Of a stretch of 64,000 bases of DNA, positions 17,629 through 27,048 are shown in pieces. The DNA lies in NCBI GenBank assembly GCA_035700025.1, contig DASSOY010000003.1:62001-126000 (forward strand), read 5' to 3'. Numbering within the stretch: position 1 is the first letter of the stretch; the number at the start of each line of letters is the position of its first letter. Both the position numbers and the translations under genes were made by a program. The DNA comes from Bacillales bacterium (GTDB lineage Bacteria; Bacillota; Bacilli; Bacillales; DASSOY01). The notes beneath the pieces were generated by a model. It did not search any database, was not told the DNA's origin, and was given only the letters and a program-made list of their open reading frames with translations.

Positions 17629-19047
17629 TCACCGTTTTCGTATCGTAAAATTTTCCCGCAAGATCAGCCAATTTTGCGGGAACGGAAAATCAAGTACCCA
17701 ATAACTCGCCCCGCGAAATTGATAATCTTTGACGAGTTGATATTTTGCGGCCGCCGTCCTCGCATCTTCGTACCATACTTCGTGCATCCGTCCGTTTTCG
17801 TCGCGATAACGAAAATGAGGAGCGTGCGAGATCGGGTCAAACGCGATATTGACGTTATATCGAGCTGCGCGGTTGACCGCTTGTTGTTCGCTTACAGAGG
17901 TCGCTCGAGTCTCTCCGGCGACGAATGGCAGCGGCCAATCACGCCCGTAAGTCGAAAATCCCATGAGTATTTTATCACGAGGAATCGCCGTTACGGCATA
18001 ATCCAGCACCCTTCTCATTTCGGGAATCGGCGAGATTGCGCGCGGAGGGCCGCCGGCCCATCCCCATTCATACGTCATGAGCACGACAAAGTCCGCCAAA
18101 CGCCCATGAGTCGGATAATCGTGAGCCGCGTATAGAAGCCCTGTCATGGCGGCACTCACTTTCGGTGCTAACGCCGTCGACACGAAATAATTTGCCGCGT
18201 GCAGACGTGAGACGACCCTTTGCAAAAAGGCATTGTAATTATCGCGGTCGTCGGGATACACGTATTCAAAATCGATGTTCAAACCGGCATAGCCCTTCGT
18301 TCTCATTGTCGACAAGACATTGGAAATGACCCGGTCCTGGACGGCCGTGCTTGTCAAAATGGCATGGGCGACATCGGAACTGAAACCGCTGTCCCTAGTA
18401 TTGGTGATGACCATCATCGGCGTCACGTTTTGGGCGCGCGCCGCTTCCAATACCGCCGTATCATTCAATGGCACGAGCGTACCGTCCGTCCTGACCCGGT
18501 AGCTGAACGGACTTAAATAGGTCAAATCACGACCGTGCCTTCCGATAATTTCCGGTCCGCGCCCTAAGGCGGTCAAATACCCGTTCGTTTCGATCCTCCT
18601 TCTCGAACCTTCCGGCATGACGAGCGTTTGACCCGGATAAAGAAGATTCGGATCTTGAATGCGGTTGACTTGCTGAATCGCCCTGACACTCGTGCCGTTC
18701 AGTTGCGCAATTCTCCAAAGCGTGTCGCCCGGTCTCACTGTATATGGATAACTTGAGATCGGGATGAACAAGCGTTGCCCAGGAAAGATTTGCGCCGCGT
18801 TTTGGATGTTGTTGGCGCGGATGATGGACGGCAGGCTGACGGCATGGCGATTGGCGATTTCCCATAACGTGTCTCCTGCTTTGACAATGTAAAAGCGCGT
18901 CGTTGTCGGAACGACAAGCGCTTGCCCGACGACGAGCCTGTTCGGATCGGGAATGTCGTTGGCGCGAACGATGCTTTCGACGCTGATTCCGTATCGGCGT
19001 GCCAATGCCCAAAGCGTTTCTCCCCTGCGTATGACTTCAATGATCAA
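17629..19047 (-). CDS. Triple LysM plus GH18 spore-type glycosidase (YaaH/SleL-like)
   Basis: Predicted peptidoglycan hydrolase acting on spore cortex muramic-lactam glycan. The 472 residues hold three LysM repeats (about 1-47, 51-97, 100-146, each with a GDTLW or GETLW core) and a glycoside hydrolase 18 domain (about 155-465). The catalytic strand is GLNIDFEY, whose Glu is the expected acid. There is no signal peptide, as in other SleL/YaaH proteins made in the mother cell. The TTG at 19047 follows GGGAGG at seven bases and gives an N-terminus beginning directly with the first LysM; the longer reading frame lacks a ribosome site. It sits between aroA and ccpA, unlike B. subtilis. Confidence 0.9.
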   Translation of the reverse strand: MIIEVIRRGETLWALARRYGISVESIVRANDIPDPNRLVVGQALVVPTTTRFYIVKAGDTLWEIANRHAVSLPSIIRANNIQNAAQIFPGQRLFIPISSYPYTVRPGDTLWRIAQLNGTSVRAIQQVNRIQDPNLLYPGQTLVMPEGSRRRIETNGYLTALGRGPEIIGRHGRDLTYLSPFSYRVRTDGTLVPLNDTAVLEAARAQNVTPMMVITNTRDSGFSSDVAHAILTSTAVQDRVISNVLSTMRTKGYAGLNIDFEYVYPDDRDNYNAFLQRVVSRLHAANYFVSTALAPKVSAAMTGLLYAAHDYPTHGRLADFVVLMTYEWGWAGGPPRAISPIPEMRRVLDYAVTAIPRDKILMGFSTYGRDWPLPFVAGETRATSVSEQQAVNRAARYNVNIAFDPISHAPHFRYRDENGRMHEVWYEDARTAAAKYQLVKDYQFRGASYWVLDFPFPQNWLILRENFTIRKR

Positions 19048-19173
19048 AAAATAACCTCCCGGCGCAAAATGGCTGTTAATCCATTGTATGCACCAGAAGA
19101 TTCGAAACAACCAAAAAAAAGAAAGCCGAAATCAATCGGCTCTAAAGCAAGCTTGTTCGTAACGACATTATAC

Positions 19174-20259
19174 TCACACGGTTTGCAGCGAATGAAGTCC
19201 TGTCTTCTTCAACTCGTCGGCAAACGTTTTGAATTGATCGAGATCCATTTGCTGCGCGGAATCGGAAAGTGCGACGGCGGGATCCGGATGAACTTCGGCC
19301 ATAACACCGTCAGCCCCGATCGCCAATGCCGCTTTCGCCGTCGGGAGCAGCAAATCTCTTCTACCCGTAGAATGAGTCACGTCCACCAGTACGGGCAAGT
19401 GCGTTTCCTGTTTTAAAATCGGCACCGCGGATATGTCGAGCGTATTACGCGTCGCTTTCTCATATGTGCGAATGCCTCGTTCGCAAAGAATGATCTGTCC
19501 GTTTCCTTCGGACATGATATACTCGGCAGCGTTGATGAATTCAGCGATCGTTGCCGAAAGCCCGCGTTTCAACAGCACCGGTTTGTTCGCGGCTCCTGCC
19601 TCTTTCAGCAAAGCGAAATTTTGCATGTTGCGTGCGCCGATTTGGATCACGTCGAGATAATCGACCGCTTCCTCGATATCGCTCGGATTTACGATTTCGC
19701 TGATCACCGCCAAATCATACTCATCGGCGACGCGCTTTAAGATTTTCAAGCCTTCTTTTCCAAGTCCCTGGAAATCATACGGCGATGTTCTCGGTTTGTA
19801 CGCACCACCGCGAAGCAATTTAAACCCGTTGCTTTTCACTGCTTCCGCGACAGTCGCGGTTTGTTCATAACTTTCCACCGCGCACGGACCGGCAATCAGG
19901 CGTTGTTTTCCGTCTCCGATCGCTTCGCCGTTCACCTCGACGATCGTGTCGTTCGACTGATTTTTGCGCGATACGAGCAGGGCCTTGCGATGATCGTCTT
20001 CTTGCAATTCGAGGGCCGCCTTAAAGATTTCCTTGAACAAATGCTGGATTGTCGACGTTTGAAACGGTCCTTTGTTTTTCTTTGCGAAGGCGTCCAACAT
20101 TTTTCTTTCTCTCACGGGGTCATAACGATTGACCCCTTGCGTTTTCTTTACCTGGCCGATCTTCTTGACGATCTCTCCGCGTTCATTAATCAGTTCGAAC
20201 AGTTTTTCGTTTATGGCATCGACCTGTCCCCGAAGTTTCTCCAGTTCTCCTTTCTCCAC
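19174..20259 (-). CDS. aroA: Bifunctional chorismate mutase / DAHP synthase
   Basis: First step of the shikimate pathway (phosphoenolpyruvate + erythrose 4-phosphate to DAHP), fused to chorismate mutase, which also serves as the allosteric sensor. The N-terminal AroQ-type mutase covers about 1-90 ([21 protein letters not shown], read in parts) and the type I-beta DAHP synthase follows ([32 protein letters not shown]). The GTG at 20259 gives 361 residues, near the 358 of B. subtilis AroA, and has AAAGGA at eight bases. A longer frame starts at 20325 but would place the start inside the promoter. It has its own promoter. Confidence 0.93.
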   Translation of the reverse strand: MEKGELEKLRGQVDAINEKLFELINERGEIVKKIGQVKKTQGVNRYDPVRERKMLDAFAKKNKGPFQTSTIQHLFKEIFKAALELQEDDHRKALLVSRKNQSNDTIVEVNGEAIGDGKQRLIAGPCAVESYEQTATVAEAVKSNGFKLLRGGAYKPRTSPYDFQGLGKEGLKILKRVADEYDLAVISEIVNPSDIEEAVDYLDVIQIGARNMQNFALLKEAGAANKPVLLKRGLSATIAEFINAAEYIMSEGNGQIILCERGIRTYEKATRNTLDISAVPILKQETHLPVLVDVTHSTGRRDLLLPTAKAALAIGADGVMAEVHPDPAVALSDSAQQMDLDQFKTFADELKKTGLHSLQTV

Positions 20260-20296
20260 GCTCCCCATCCTTTCCATATCTAAAGAATTAGCCATT

Positions 20297-20325
20297 ATTA
20301 TAACGAACTTTCTTGGGAATGTCAC
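20297..20325 (-). promoter_or_regulatory. Sigma-A promoter of aroA
   Basis: On the minus strand GTGACA, 17 bases, TATAAT, 38 bases before the GTG start. Confidence 0.75.
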
Positions 20326-20373
20326 GCCCTTTTTTTTACCACGTAAACGCTTTTATGCGATAAAGTAAAACTT

Positions 20374-20423
20374 GAAAAAAAAAGCCTTGATAAGCGATAA
20401 ATCGTTGCCGCTTATCATGGCTT
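20374..20423 (-). terminator. Terminator after ytxH
   Basis: Fifteen-position stem AAGCCTTGATAAGCG / CGCTTATCATGGCTT (one mismatch) with a 12-base loop, followed by TTTTTTTT on the minus strand. Confidence 0.88.
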
Positions 20424-20428
20424 CACAA

Positions 20429-20854
20429 TCAATCGTCGGTGCGATCGGTCGTTGATGTTTCGTCCACTTCGTTTTTGAAAGCTTCCGCCTGCACTTCGGC
20501 ATCATCCTTGACTGTTTCCGCCGAATTTTGCACATTCGTCCGCAAAGTGTTGGCGTCTTTTCTCATGTTGTTGCGAAATTCCCGAACTTTTCCTGCAACT
20601 TGAGACGATTGATCAGAAACGGTTTTCGCGAGATTGGACGATTTCTCCAAAGCGATCGTCGCATACTCGTTTCCTTTGTCACGCCAATTCGTCGTCTGCT
20701 GGTTCAACTCGCTTCTCAATTCTTTCCCCGACTTCGGCGCGAGCATTAAGGCCGCTGCCGCCCCGACCATGCCGCCGATCAGCGTTCCGATCAAAAAATC
20801 TTTGCTGTTAATGTTGTTGCCGTTGGTTTCATTGCTGTTTTCGTTTGTCATCAT
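20429..20854 (-). CDS. ytxH: YtxH-family general stress protein
   Basis: Small protein of 141 residues. It has a short Asn-rich head, a glycine/alanine-rich membrane segment (LIGTLIGGMVGAAAALMLAPKSG, seen at about 20-42) and a long charged amphipathic helix. The LAPKSGKELR motif after the membrane segment is the YtxH signature. The start at 20854 has AAGGAGG at normal spacing; a second ATG follows directly. It is co-transcribed with ytxG behind a sigma-B-like promoter. The molecular role is unknown. YtxJ, third in the B. subtilis operon, is absent. Confidence 0.88.
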   Translation of the reverse strand: MMTNENSNETNGNNINSKDFLIGTLIGGMVGAAAALMLAPKSGKELRSELNQQTTNWRDKGNEYATIALEKSSNLAKTVSDQSSQVAGKVREFRNNMRKDANTLRTNVQNSAETVKDDAEVQAEAFKNEVDETSTTDRTDD

Positions 20855-20892
20855 GAGCGCCTCCTTTTGTTTGCTTAAACGCATGTCATTTT

Positions 20893-21321
20893 CTAACGAA
20901 CGCTTTCATCATGTTTTCGCTTATCTTTCCAACGTCCCCAAATTTCCATCGCCGCCTGGCTCCATTGAACGACCTGGGAAATTTGTCCCGATTGCCTTTC
21001 CGTTTCCCGCGAAACTTTGTCGGCAACCGTTCTAAGCGACTCATTTACGGAATGGACTGACTCGCCGACCGTTTTCACGGAATCGAAAAACGTGTTAAAC
21101 ACTTGCGATTTTCTCCCGATTTCTTCTGCCATTTGATTCGTCCGATGCAGCAATTCTGTTGTCTCGGCAGTGATCCCGGTTAATTGCTTTTCCAACCCTT
21201 CCATGGTCGATGCCAAATGATCAAGGGTTCGTCTCGCCGATTTCAAGGTTTGAGAAACATAATAAACGAGGACGGCAAATGCAATGGCGAGCAATGCCAC
21301 GCTTAAATAAACAATGATCAT
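20893..21321 (-). CDS. ytxG: YtxG-family (DUF948) general stress protein
   Basis: Membrane-anchored protein of 142 residues. One N-terminal helix (about 3-25, IIVYLSVALLAIAFAVLVYYV in part) is followed by a coiled-coil region resembling DUF948. GAGGAGG precedes the ATG at 21321. ytxH follows 38 bases later, and the pair matches B. subtilis ytxGH, known sigma-B/sigma-H stress genes. The molecular function is not established. Confidence 0.88.
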   Translation of the reverse strand: MIIVYLSVALLAIAFAVLVYYVSQTLKSARRTLDHLASTMEGLEKQLTGITAETTELLHRTNQMAEEIGRKSQVFNTFFDSVKTVGESVHSVNESLRTVADKVSRETERQSGQISQVVQWSQAAMEIWGRWKDKRKHDESVR

Positions 21322-21345
21322 AACCGGTGACCTCCTCATATAGCT

Positions 21346-21371
21346 TTACCCTATCATTTATTCCATTAAAC
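21346..21371 (-). promoter_or_regulatory. Sigma-B promoter of ytxG-ytxH
   Basis: On the minus strand GTTTAA, 14 bases, GGGTAA, one mismatch from the sigma-B consensus GTTTAA-N12-14-GGGTAT. It is placed about 25 bases upstream of the ytxG start. B. subtilis ytxGHJ is a known member of the sigma-B regulon. Confidence 0.75.
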
Positions 21372-21410
21372 CGTTGAAAATATACGCGCGTTATCAAGCT
21401 TGTCCGCCTT

Positions 21411-21428
21411 GCCGGCCCGACGGCCGGC
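21411..21428 (-). other. GC-rich hairpin after murC without T run
   Basis: Seven-pair GCCGGCC / GGCCGGC stem with a CGAC loop directly after the murC stop. No T run follows, so it may stabilise the mRNA end or pause polymerase rather than terminate. Confidence 0.5.
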
Positions 21429-21432
21429 CCGC

Positions 21433-22743
21433 TTAACGTTCGTCTACGGCCGCAGCAATTTGCTCGTACGCTTTTTCGAATTTCTGTATGTCGCCGGCTC
21501 CCATAAACAATAATACACTCGTCGGATGTTGCGAAAGCTGCCCGATCGACTCTTCCGTGATGAAACGGGCATTCGGAATTCTCCGCCGCAAATCTTCAAT
21601 CGTCAAATTCCCTTTCTGTTCACGGGCGGAACCAAAGATGTCACATAAGTATACGGCATCTGCCATTTGCAAACTTTCGGCGAACTCGTTCAGAAACGCT
21701 TCGGTTCGCGTGTACGTATGAGGTTGAAATACAGCTACCACTTCCCGTTTGGGATACTTTTGTTGCGCTGCTTGAATCGTCGCCCTAATTTCCGTCGGAT
21801 GATGCGCATAATCATCGATAATGATTTGTTCGTCGAGTCTTTTTTCGGAAAACCTCCGTTGCACTCCTTTAAACGATACGAGCTGGCGCTGGATGACGTG
21901 TACGGGCAATCGTTCATGGTACGCGGCGGCAATTACCGCGAGGGCGTTCAACACATTATGATCGCCGAAAGATGAAATCGAAAACGTTTCAAATGGACGT
22001 CCTGAGATGGTAACATCAAACGTTGTGCCTTCACTTCCGACCCTCAAGTTCTCCGCCCGAAATTCGTTGTCTTCTTCGAATCCGTAGTAAGTGACCGGGA
22101 TTTCCGTTTCGAGCTTTCGCAACAAGCGGTCGTCTCCGCAAGCAATTATTCTCTTTTTGATTTGGCGGGAGAACTGTTGAAAAGCTTCAAAAACATCATC
22201 GACATTTTTAAAATAATCGGGGTGATCGAAATCAATGTTTGTCATGATGCAATAGTCCGGTTCGTAAGAAAGAAAATGACGCCGGTATTCACACGCTTCA
22301 AAAACAAAAAAACGGCTGTCTTCCCTTCCCATGCCGGTTCCGTCTCCGATTAAGTAAGAAGTTGCGGCATCCTCACCGAATACGTGGGCAAGTAGTCCGG
22401 TCGTTCCGGTTTTTCCATGGGAGCCGCTCACCGCGATGCTGGTAAAATTTTTCGAAAATTCGCCGAGAAATTGATGGTAACGATATACGGGCACTTCGAG
22501 CTCGCGAGCTCGCTGCAATTCAATATGGTCATCCGCGTATGCATTGCTGGCAATCACCGTAACCTCTTCGGTAATGTTCTTCTCGTCGAACGGGAAAATC
22601 GAAATTCCTTTTTCCTCCAACGCTCTTTGTGTGAAAAAATATTTTTCCACGTCCGAACCTTGGACCCGGAGCTTCATGTCGTGTAGAATCTGTGCGAGCG
22701 GACTCATGCCGGACCCTTTGATGCCTACAAAATGATAAATCAT
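21433..22743 (-). CDS. murC: UDP-N-acetylmuramate--L-alanine ligase
   Basis: Adds L-alanine to UDP-MurNAc, the first amino acid of the peptidoglycan stem peptide. The 436-residue Mur ligase has the N-terminal nucleotide motif [12 protein letters not shown], the ATP P-loop [10 protein letters not shown], the central EACEYRRHF block and the C-terminal DDYAHHPTE motif. The start at 22743 follows GGAGG at eight bases. It lies in the murC-sftA-ytpR-ytpQ order of B. subtilis, with a nicotinate phosphoribosyltransferase inserted after sftA in transcription order. Confidence 0.96.
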   Translation of the reverse strand: MIYHFVGIKGSGMSPLAQILHDMKLRVQGSDVEKYFFTQRALEEKGISIFPFDEKNITEEVTVIASNAYADDHIELQRARELEVPVYRYHQFLGEFSKNFTSIAVSGSHGKTGTTGLLAHVFGEDAATSYLIGDGTGMGREDSRFFVFEACEYRRHFLSYEPDYCIMTNIDFDHPDYFKNVDDVFEAFQQFSRQIKKRIIACGDDRLLRKLETEIPVTYYGFEEDNEFRAENLRVGSEGTTFDVTISGRPFETFSISSFGDHNVLNALAVIAAAYHERLPVHVIQRQLVSFKGVQRRFSEKRLDEQIIIDDYAHHPTEIRATIQAAQQKYPKREVVAVFQPHTYTRTEAFLNEFAESLQMADAVYLCDIFGSAREQKGNLTIEDLRRRIPNARFITEESIGQLSQHPTSVLLFMGAGDIQKFEKAYEQIAAAVDER

Positions 22744-22828
22744 GCGTTGTACCTCCAAAAATCGATGATCACAGGCGGTGACTGTTGTAGTATATGCCTA
22801 AAGAAGCGCTTTGCTCCTGAGGCGAAAG

Positions 22829-23929
22829 TCACGGTTCGACTTTTTCAAGCCGCGGATTCGGGCGGTATTTTCTCCCGGCCTTCGCTTCCGGTTTTCCATT
22901 GAGAAGCACGTTGTCGCCGGTGAACCCGATATTGATGTTCAACAAACTTCTGCCGACCCCGTACATATCGACAGGTACGTTCATTTCCTCAAAACGCTTG
23001 ATTTTGTCTACGTTGAATCCGCCGCTGACGACGATTTTTACGTGTTGAAAACCTTCCCGATCGAGAGCTTCCCTCAATGCGAAAATCAATTCCGGATTGA
23101 CGCCGCGCGGGTCAAAGCTGCCGAGCATGTCAGGGTTGCAGCAAAAATATTGGTCAACGAGCGTTTTCGAGGTATCTACTCTTACCCCTTTTAACGTTTC
23201 GCCAAACTCGCGCGCCACTTTCAATGAATCGTTGATCACGTCGTTGTTGTAATCAACGAGCGCGATCAAATCATCTTCCGGGAATTCCTCATGGTAAGCT
23301 TTTGCTGCCGCTACGACATCGCCGTCGAACAATTGAATCAACGCATGCGGCATCGTACCGATCCCTCTCTTACCCCACCATTCGTTCATCGCGTGCGTCG
23401 CCTGAGCCGTCGATCCCCCGATAAACGCAGCATAGCCGTCCCCGGCTTGCTGTGTGAAATGATCGTCCCGGTCACCCATGAAGATGATCGGTTTTTGAAC
23501 ACCGGAACATTTCGCGGCATTCACAACATTATACACGTTTGTGGCGACAGACGTCCGTCGTCCGAGAATGCCGTCGATCATCCCTTCCAAAAATCCGAAA
23601 TGCTGATACGGTCCTTCAATCGTCAGGACCGATTCATACGGGGAAATCTTGTCGCCGTCTTTCAACGCGTAAATTTCCAACGACTCTGCTTCTCTAGCAA
23701 ACGTTCGCACAAGCGCAATCGCCTCGTCGCTTCCACACAAAACCGCATGCTGCTTTTGAAAAAACTGCATCTTGACGATGTTGTCCGGTTTTTGTTTCTC
23801 GGCAATTTCGCAAGATTTAAGAAAATAAACGGCCGAGAACCAACCCTCTCCCGCACGTTGATCGAATTTAAACGTCTCATTGGTGAGACGATGGATCTTG
23901 CCTTGCATCTTCAACTCGAATTCCTTCAT
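22829..23929 (-). CDS. Nicotinate phosphoribosyltransferase (short form)
   Basis: Makes nicotinate mononucleotide from nicotinate and PRPP in NAD salvage. It has 366 residues, shorter than the roughly 490-residue B. subtilis PncB, and belongs to the compact NAPRTase type. Supporting blocks are GRRTSVATNVYNVV, FIGGSTAQATHAMNEWWGKRGIGTMPHALIQLF (read in parts), VDYNNDVINDS, and near the C-terminus VSGGFNVDKI with YGVGRSLLN for phosphate binding. The start at 23929 has AAGGGG at six bases. It lies between sftA and murC, which are otherwise syntenic with B. subtilis, so it is likely a later insertion. Confidence 0.85.
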   Translation of the reverse strand: MKEFELKMQGKIHRLTNETFKFDQRAGEGWFSAVYFLKSCEIAEKQKPDNIVKMQFFQKQHAVLCGSDEAIALVRTFAREAESLEIYALKDGDKISPYESVLTIEGPYQHFGFLEGMIDGILGRRTSVATNVYNVVNAAKCSGVQKPIIFMGDRDDHFTQQAGDGYAAFIGGSTAQATHAMNEWWGKRGIGTMPHALIQLFDGDVVAAAKAYHEEFPEDDLIALVDYNNDVINDSLKVAREFGETLKGVRVDTSKTLVDQYFCCNPDMLGSFDPRGVNPELIFALREALDREGFQHVKIVVSGGFNVDKIKRFEEMNVPVDMYGVGRSLLNINIGFTGDNVLLNGKPEAKAGRKYRPNPRLEKVEP

Positions 23930-24042
23930 GTCTAACCCCTTCGCCTTCCGCACCAACCACGATCCGGTAGTCTTATCCTGCTCCGTTTTGAACTGTTCTC
24001 ATCATAATAAATCCGCCGCGTAATGACAAGCGACTTGCCAAA

Positions 24043-26265
24043 TCATGGCTCCTTTTGGATCATCCGGTCAAGAAAATCGTCTTCGGACATAAGCACGTCT
24101 CTCGGTTTGCTCCCATTCGCCGCAGAAATCATACCCGCCGCCTCCATCATATCGATAAGACGCGCCGCGCGATTGTAGCCAACGCGAAAGCGCCGCTGCA
24201 ACGCCGATGCGGAAGCTGAACCTTGTTCAAGCACGAAAAAGCAAGCGTCCTCAAACAATTCATCTTCTTGATCGGCTCCTGCGGGCTGCGCCTGCAACTG
24301 TTCTTTTTCAAACAAATAATCCGGCTTCCCTTGCCGTTTGACATATTCCGTCACCTTGTCGATTTCGTCATCGGAGACAAAATTGCCTTGGATGCGGACC
24401 GACTGCGACGAACCGTTCTCAACGAAAAGCATGTCGCCGGCTCCTAACAACTTCTCGGCCCCGCTCATGTCGAGAATCGTTCGGGAATCTGCTTGGGACG
24501 ATACAGAAAAGGCCATTCGCGTCGGTATGTTTGCTTTAATAAGGCCGGTAATGACGTCCACGGATGGACGCTGAGTAGCAACGACGAGATGAATCCCGCA
24601 CGCCCTCGCTTTTTGTGCGATGCGGCAAATCGAAGCCTCTACGTCGTGCGGCGCGGCCATCATGAGATCGGCCAACTCGTCAATCACGATGACGATATAC
24701 GGCATGCGCGCATCGGCGGAAGCTCGTTCATTATAGCGTGCAATGTCCCGCGCTCCTTGAGCGGCAAGTTCGGTATATCTTCGCTCCATTTCTTCAACTG
24801 CCCACTTCAAAGCCTCGGACGCTTCTTTCGGATCGTGAATGACCGGCGCTGCCAAATGCGGAATATCCTTGAACGGAGCAAGCTCTACAACCTTCGGATC
24901 AATCAATAGAAGCTTGCACTCCTCGGGACTTGTTTTGTATAGAAGACTGATGAGCAAAGAATTGATGCAAACACTTTTGCCTGAACCCGTCGCCCCGCCG
25001 ATCAAACCGTGCGGCATTTTTTGCAAATCGGTGACGACCGGACGCCCGCTGATGTCCAAACCGAGCGCAGCCATCAACGGGGATGCCGATCGCCGGAACT
25101 CGTCATTTTCAATCATTTCCCGCAAAAACACCGGCCGGCGATTGCGGTTCGGAATTTCGATGCCGACCGAGCTTTTCCCCGGGATCGGCGCTTCAATTCG
25201 AATGTCCCTCGCGGCGAGACTCAATTTCAAATCGTCGTTTAACCGCTTGATTTTGTTGACTTTCACGCCTGGAGCCGGTTGAATCTCGAAACGGGTGACC
25301 GCAGGACCGGTGGTCACTCCTGTCACCTCGGCATTCACGTGAAACTGGTTCAACGTTTCCGCAAGCTGCCTGCGTTGCTCTTCGATCCATTCATCGTCCT
25401 CATCCGTATGAGGAAAACCTTCAGCCAGCAAGTGAGGCTCGGGAAGCCGGTAGTTCGTTCCCGCCGCCTCACGCACGGTCGAACGTTGGCCGACGGACGT
25501 TTCTTCCTTTCGCATCAGCGCCGTCCGCTCTTGTCTCGATTCAGTCAACCGGTGTGCCGATCCGCCTTTCGCCGTCTGCCGTTCCGGCGAAACGTCTTTC
25601 AAATCGTTCAACACGTCTTGCCAGCCGTTCAACTTTTCGTCACTTCGCCGTTCAACAGAATCCACCGTTACACCCGCGCGTGCTCGGCTTCGGATCCTTT
25701 TTTCGCTTTGTCTCGCACCAGCGGAATCCCCGCCATCGGCGGTTTCCTCCCCTGACGCTTTGCGCGCATCGCGTCTCAATGACGCACGCGTTCGATAACC
25801 GTACACCGGCGACGGAACGTCGTACGCGCGGAAATTCGTGCCCCCGAACGTTTCCCGCGGTTTCTCGCCTCCGTCCTGCCCTGCTATCCTTCTTATCCCC
25901 GTTTGCTCCGCGCCGCTCTTCCTATGTATTCCCCGCGTTTCATTCGCGGCCGCAGTCGAACGACGTTCCGGTGCCCGCCTTGTCGCTTGCCGCCGCGGCC
26001 CGCCCTTCGGCGTTTGCACGGGCTTGCCTTCGTTTCCTTCAGGCATCTTCATCCGTTTCGCCGGACGCAGTCTATCGTCCGTCGATGGATAGCGATGCAA
26101 TACGCGAGGCTGCCGTCCGCCGCCTGCGGCTCCCTCGATCCGCCCGACGGTTTTTCGCTGCCGCTGCCCCGCCGCTTCCGCGTGCGCGTCGCGATGCGGC
26201 GAATCTTCTTCGATTACCTCTTCGGTGAACAGGTTTATAAATTTTTCCCACCAGTTCGCTGCCAT
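24043..26265 (-). CDS. sftA: DNA translocase SftA (FtsK/SpoIIIE family)
   Basis: Soluble septum-associated DNA pump that clears chromosome ends from the closing septum. It has 740 residues, versus about 950 in B. subtilis. A short conserved start (NWWEKFINLFTEEV) is followed by a roughly 230-residue, Arg- and Gly-rich, apparently disordered linker without membrane segments. Then come the FtsK beta and alpha motor domains: Walker A GGATGSGKSVCI near residue 428 and Walker B VIVIDELADLMM. A C-terminal gamma winged helix follows (ALQRRFRVGYNRAARLIDMME in part) that reads SRS/KOPS sequences. The lack of membrane helices separates it from SpoIIIE. Confidence 0.93.
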   Translation of the reverse strand: MAANWWEKFINLFTEEVIEEDSPHRDAHAEAAGQRQRKTVGRIEGAAGGGRQPRVLHRYPSTDDRLRPAKRMKMPEGNEGKPVQTPKGGPRRQATRRAPERRSTAAANETRGIHRKSGAEQTGIRRIAGQDGGEKPRETFGGTNFRAYDVPSPVYGYRTRASLRRDARKASGEETADGGDSAGARQSEKRIRSRARAGVTVDSVERRSDEKLNGWQDVLNDLKDVSPERQTAKGGSAHRLTESRQERTALMRKEETSVGQRSTVREAAGTNYRLPEPHLLAEGFPHTDEDDEWIEEQRRQLAETLNQFHVNAEVTGVTTGPAVTRFEIQPAPGVKVNKIKRLNDDLKLSLAARDIRIEAPIPGKSSVGIEIPNRNRRPVFLREMIENDEFRRSASPLMAALGLDISGRPVVTDLQKMPHGLIGGATGSGKSVCINSLLISLLYKTSPEECKLLLIDPKVVELAPFKDIPHLAAPVIHDPKEASEALKWAVEEMERRYTELAAQGARDIARYNERASADARMPYIVIVIDELADLMMAAPHDVEASICRIAQKARACGIHLVVATQRPSVDVITGLIKANIPTRMAFSVSSQADSRTILDMSGAEKLLGAGDMLFVENGSSQSVRIQGNFVSDDEIDKVTEYVKRQGKPDYLFEKEQLQAQPAGADQEDELFEDACFFVLEQGSASASALQRRFRVGYNRAARLIDMMEAAGMISAANGSKPRDVLMSEDDFLDRMIQKEP

Positions 26266-26439
26266 GTATATCCCCCGTTCGAACTTCTTCGCGAATCGTT
26301 GTTGCCGAATAGGCACCGTCCAACTAAACTTGTCCGCCCCGTCAATCGATCAACGTAAATTGGACCGAACGTACTTTGAAATCCCGTCGTCGCCGCCGGT
26401 TCCGGACGAGCTTCAAGGCAACCATTCGGGCGAACCTTG

Positions 26440-27048
26440 TTATTGTGCAAAAAAGTCGCTGCCGATTTCCCTGTCGCCGCCAAGGACGAGAATGCCTTTC
26501 TTTTGCGGCGCGTCGGGCAGATTCAACTCCTTCGCCGAACATATCATTCCTTTCGATTCAACGCCGCGCAATTCGGCGTCCCTAATGATCGTGCCGCTCG
26601 GCATCACCGCGCCCGTCGTCGCTACCACCACTTTCTGTCCGGCGTCAACATTCGGCGCACCGCATACAATTTGCACCGTTTCGCTCCCGAGATCGACCTG
26701 GCAGACGCTCAGCTTGTCCGCATCAGGATGCGGCCGTTTTTCTTTCACGAAGCCGACGACAAAATCCGGCCGGCCGTCGAACGTCAACCGCTCCTCAAAA
26801 CCGTTCGCTTCAAGCGCATCATTGATGTCCTTTACAAGGGCTTCGTTGTTCTTCACGATTCCGGAATCGTTCACCACGCCGTATTTTGAAAAGCCAAACA
26901 GATTGTAGCCTGCGGTTTTTCCGCTTATTTTATCGTAGATACGGGCCGCGTCGCCTTTCTTTTCGACCTCAATATTGTCTCTGTCGGCGTCCGCGATCCG
27001 GACAAGAAGCGTGTCTCCTACTCCTTTTTTATTGTAAAAGATGTTCAT
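26440..27048 (-). CDS. ytpR: tRNA-binding-domain protein YtpR
   Basis: Protein of 202 residues with a DUF4479 N-terminal part (about 1-85) and a C-terminal OB-fold EMAP/tRNA-binding domain like that at the start of PheT (about 90-195: [46 protein letters not shown] in part). It may bind structured RNA; no catalytic motif is visible. The start overlaps the ytpQ stop by four bases, so the two are coupled. Confidence 0.9.
   Translation of the reverse strand: MNIFYNKKGVGDTLLVRIADADRDNIEVEKKGDAARIYDKISGKTAGYNLFGFSKYGVVNDSGIVKNNEALVKDINDALEANGFEERLTFDGRPDFVVGFVKEKRPHPDADKLSVCQVDLGSETVQIVCGAPNVDAGQKVVVATTGAVMPSGTIIRDAELRGVESKGMICSAKELNLPDAPQKKGILVLGGDREIGSDFFAQ

Noticed and set aside
25554-26358. 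Long plus-strand frames opposite the 5' part of sftA
   Set aside because: They are mirror images of the Arg/Gly-rich sftA linker, lack ribosome sites and show no protein-like pattern.
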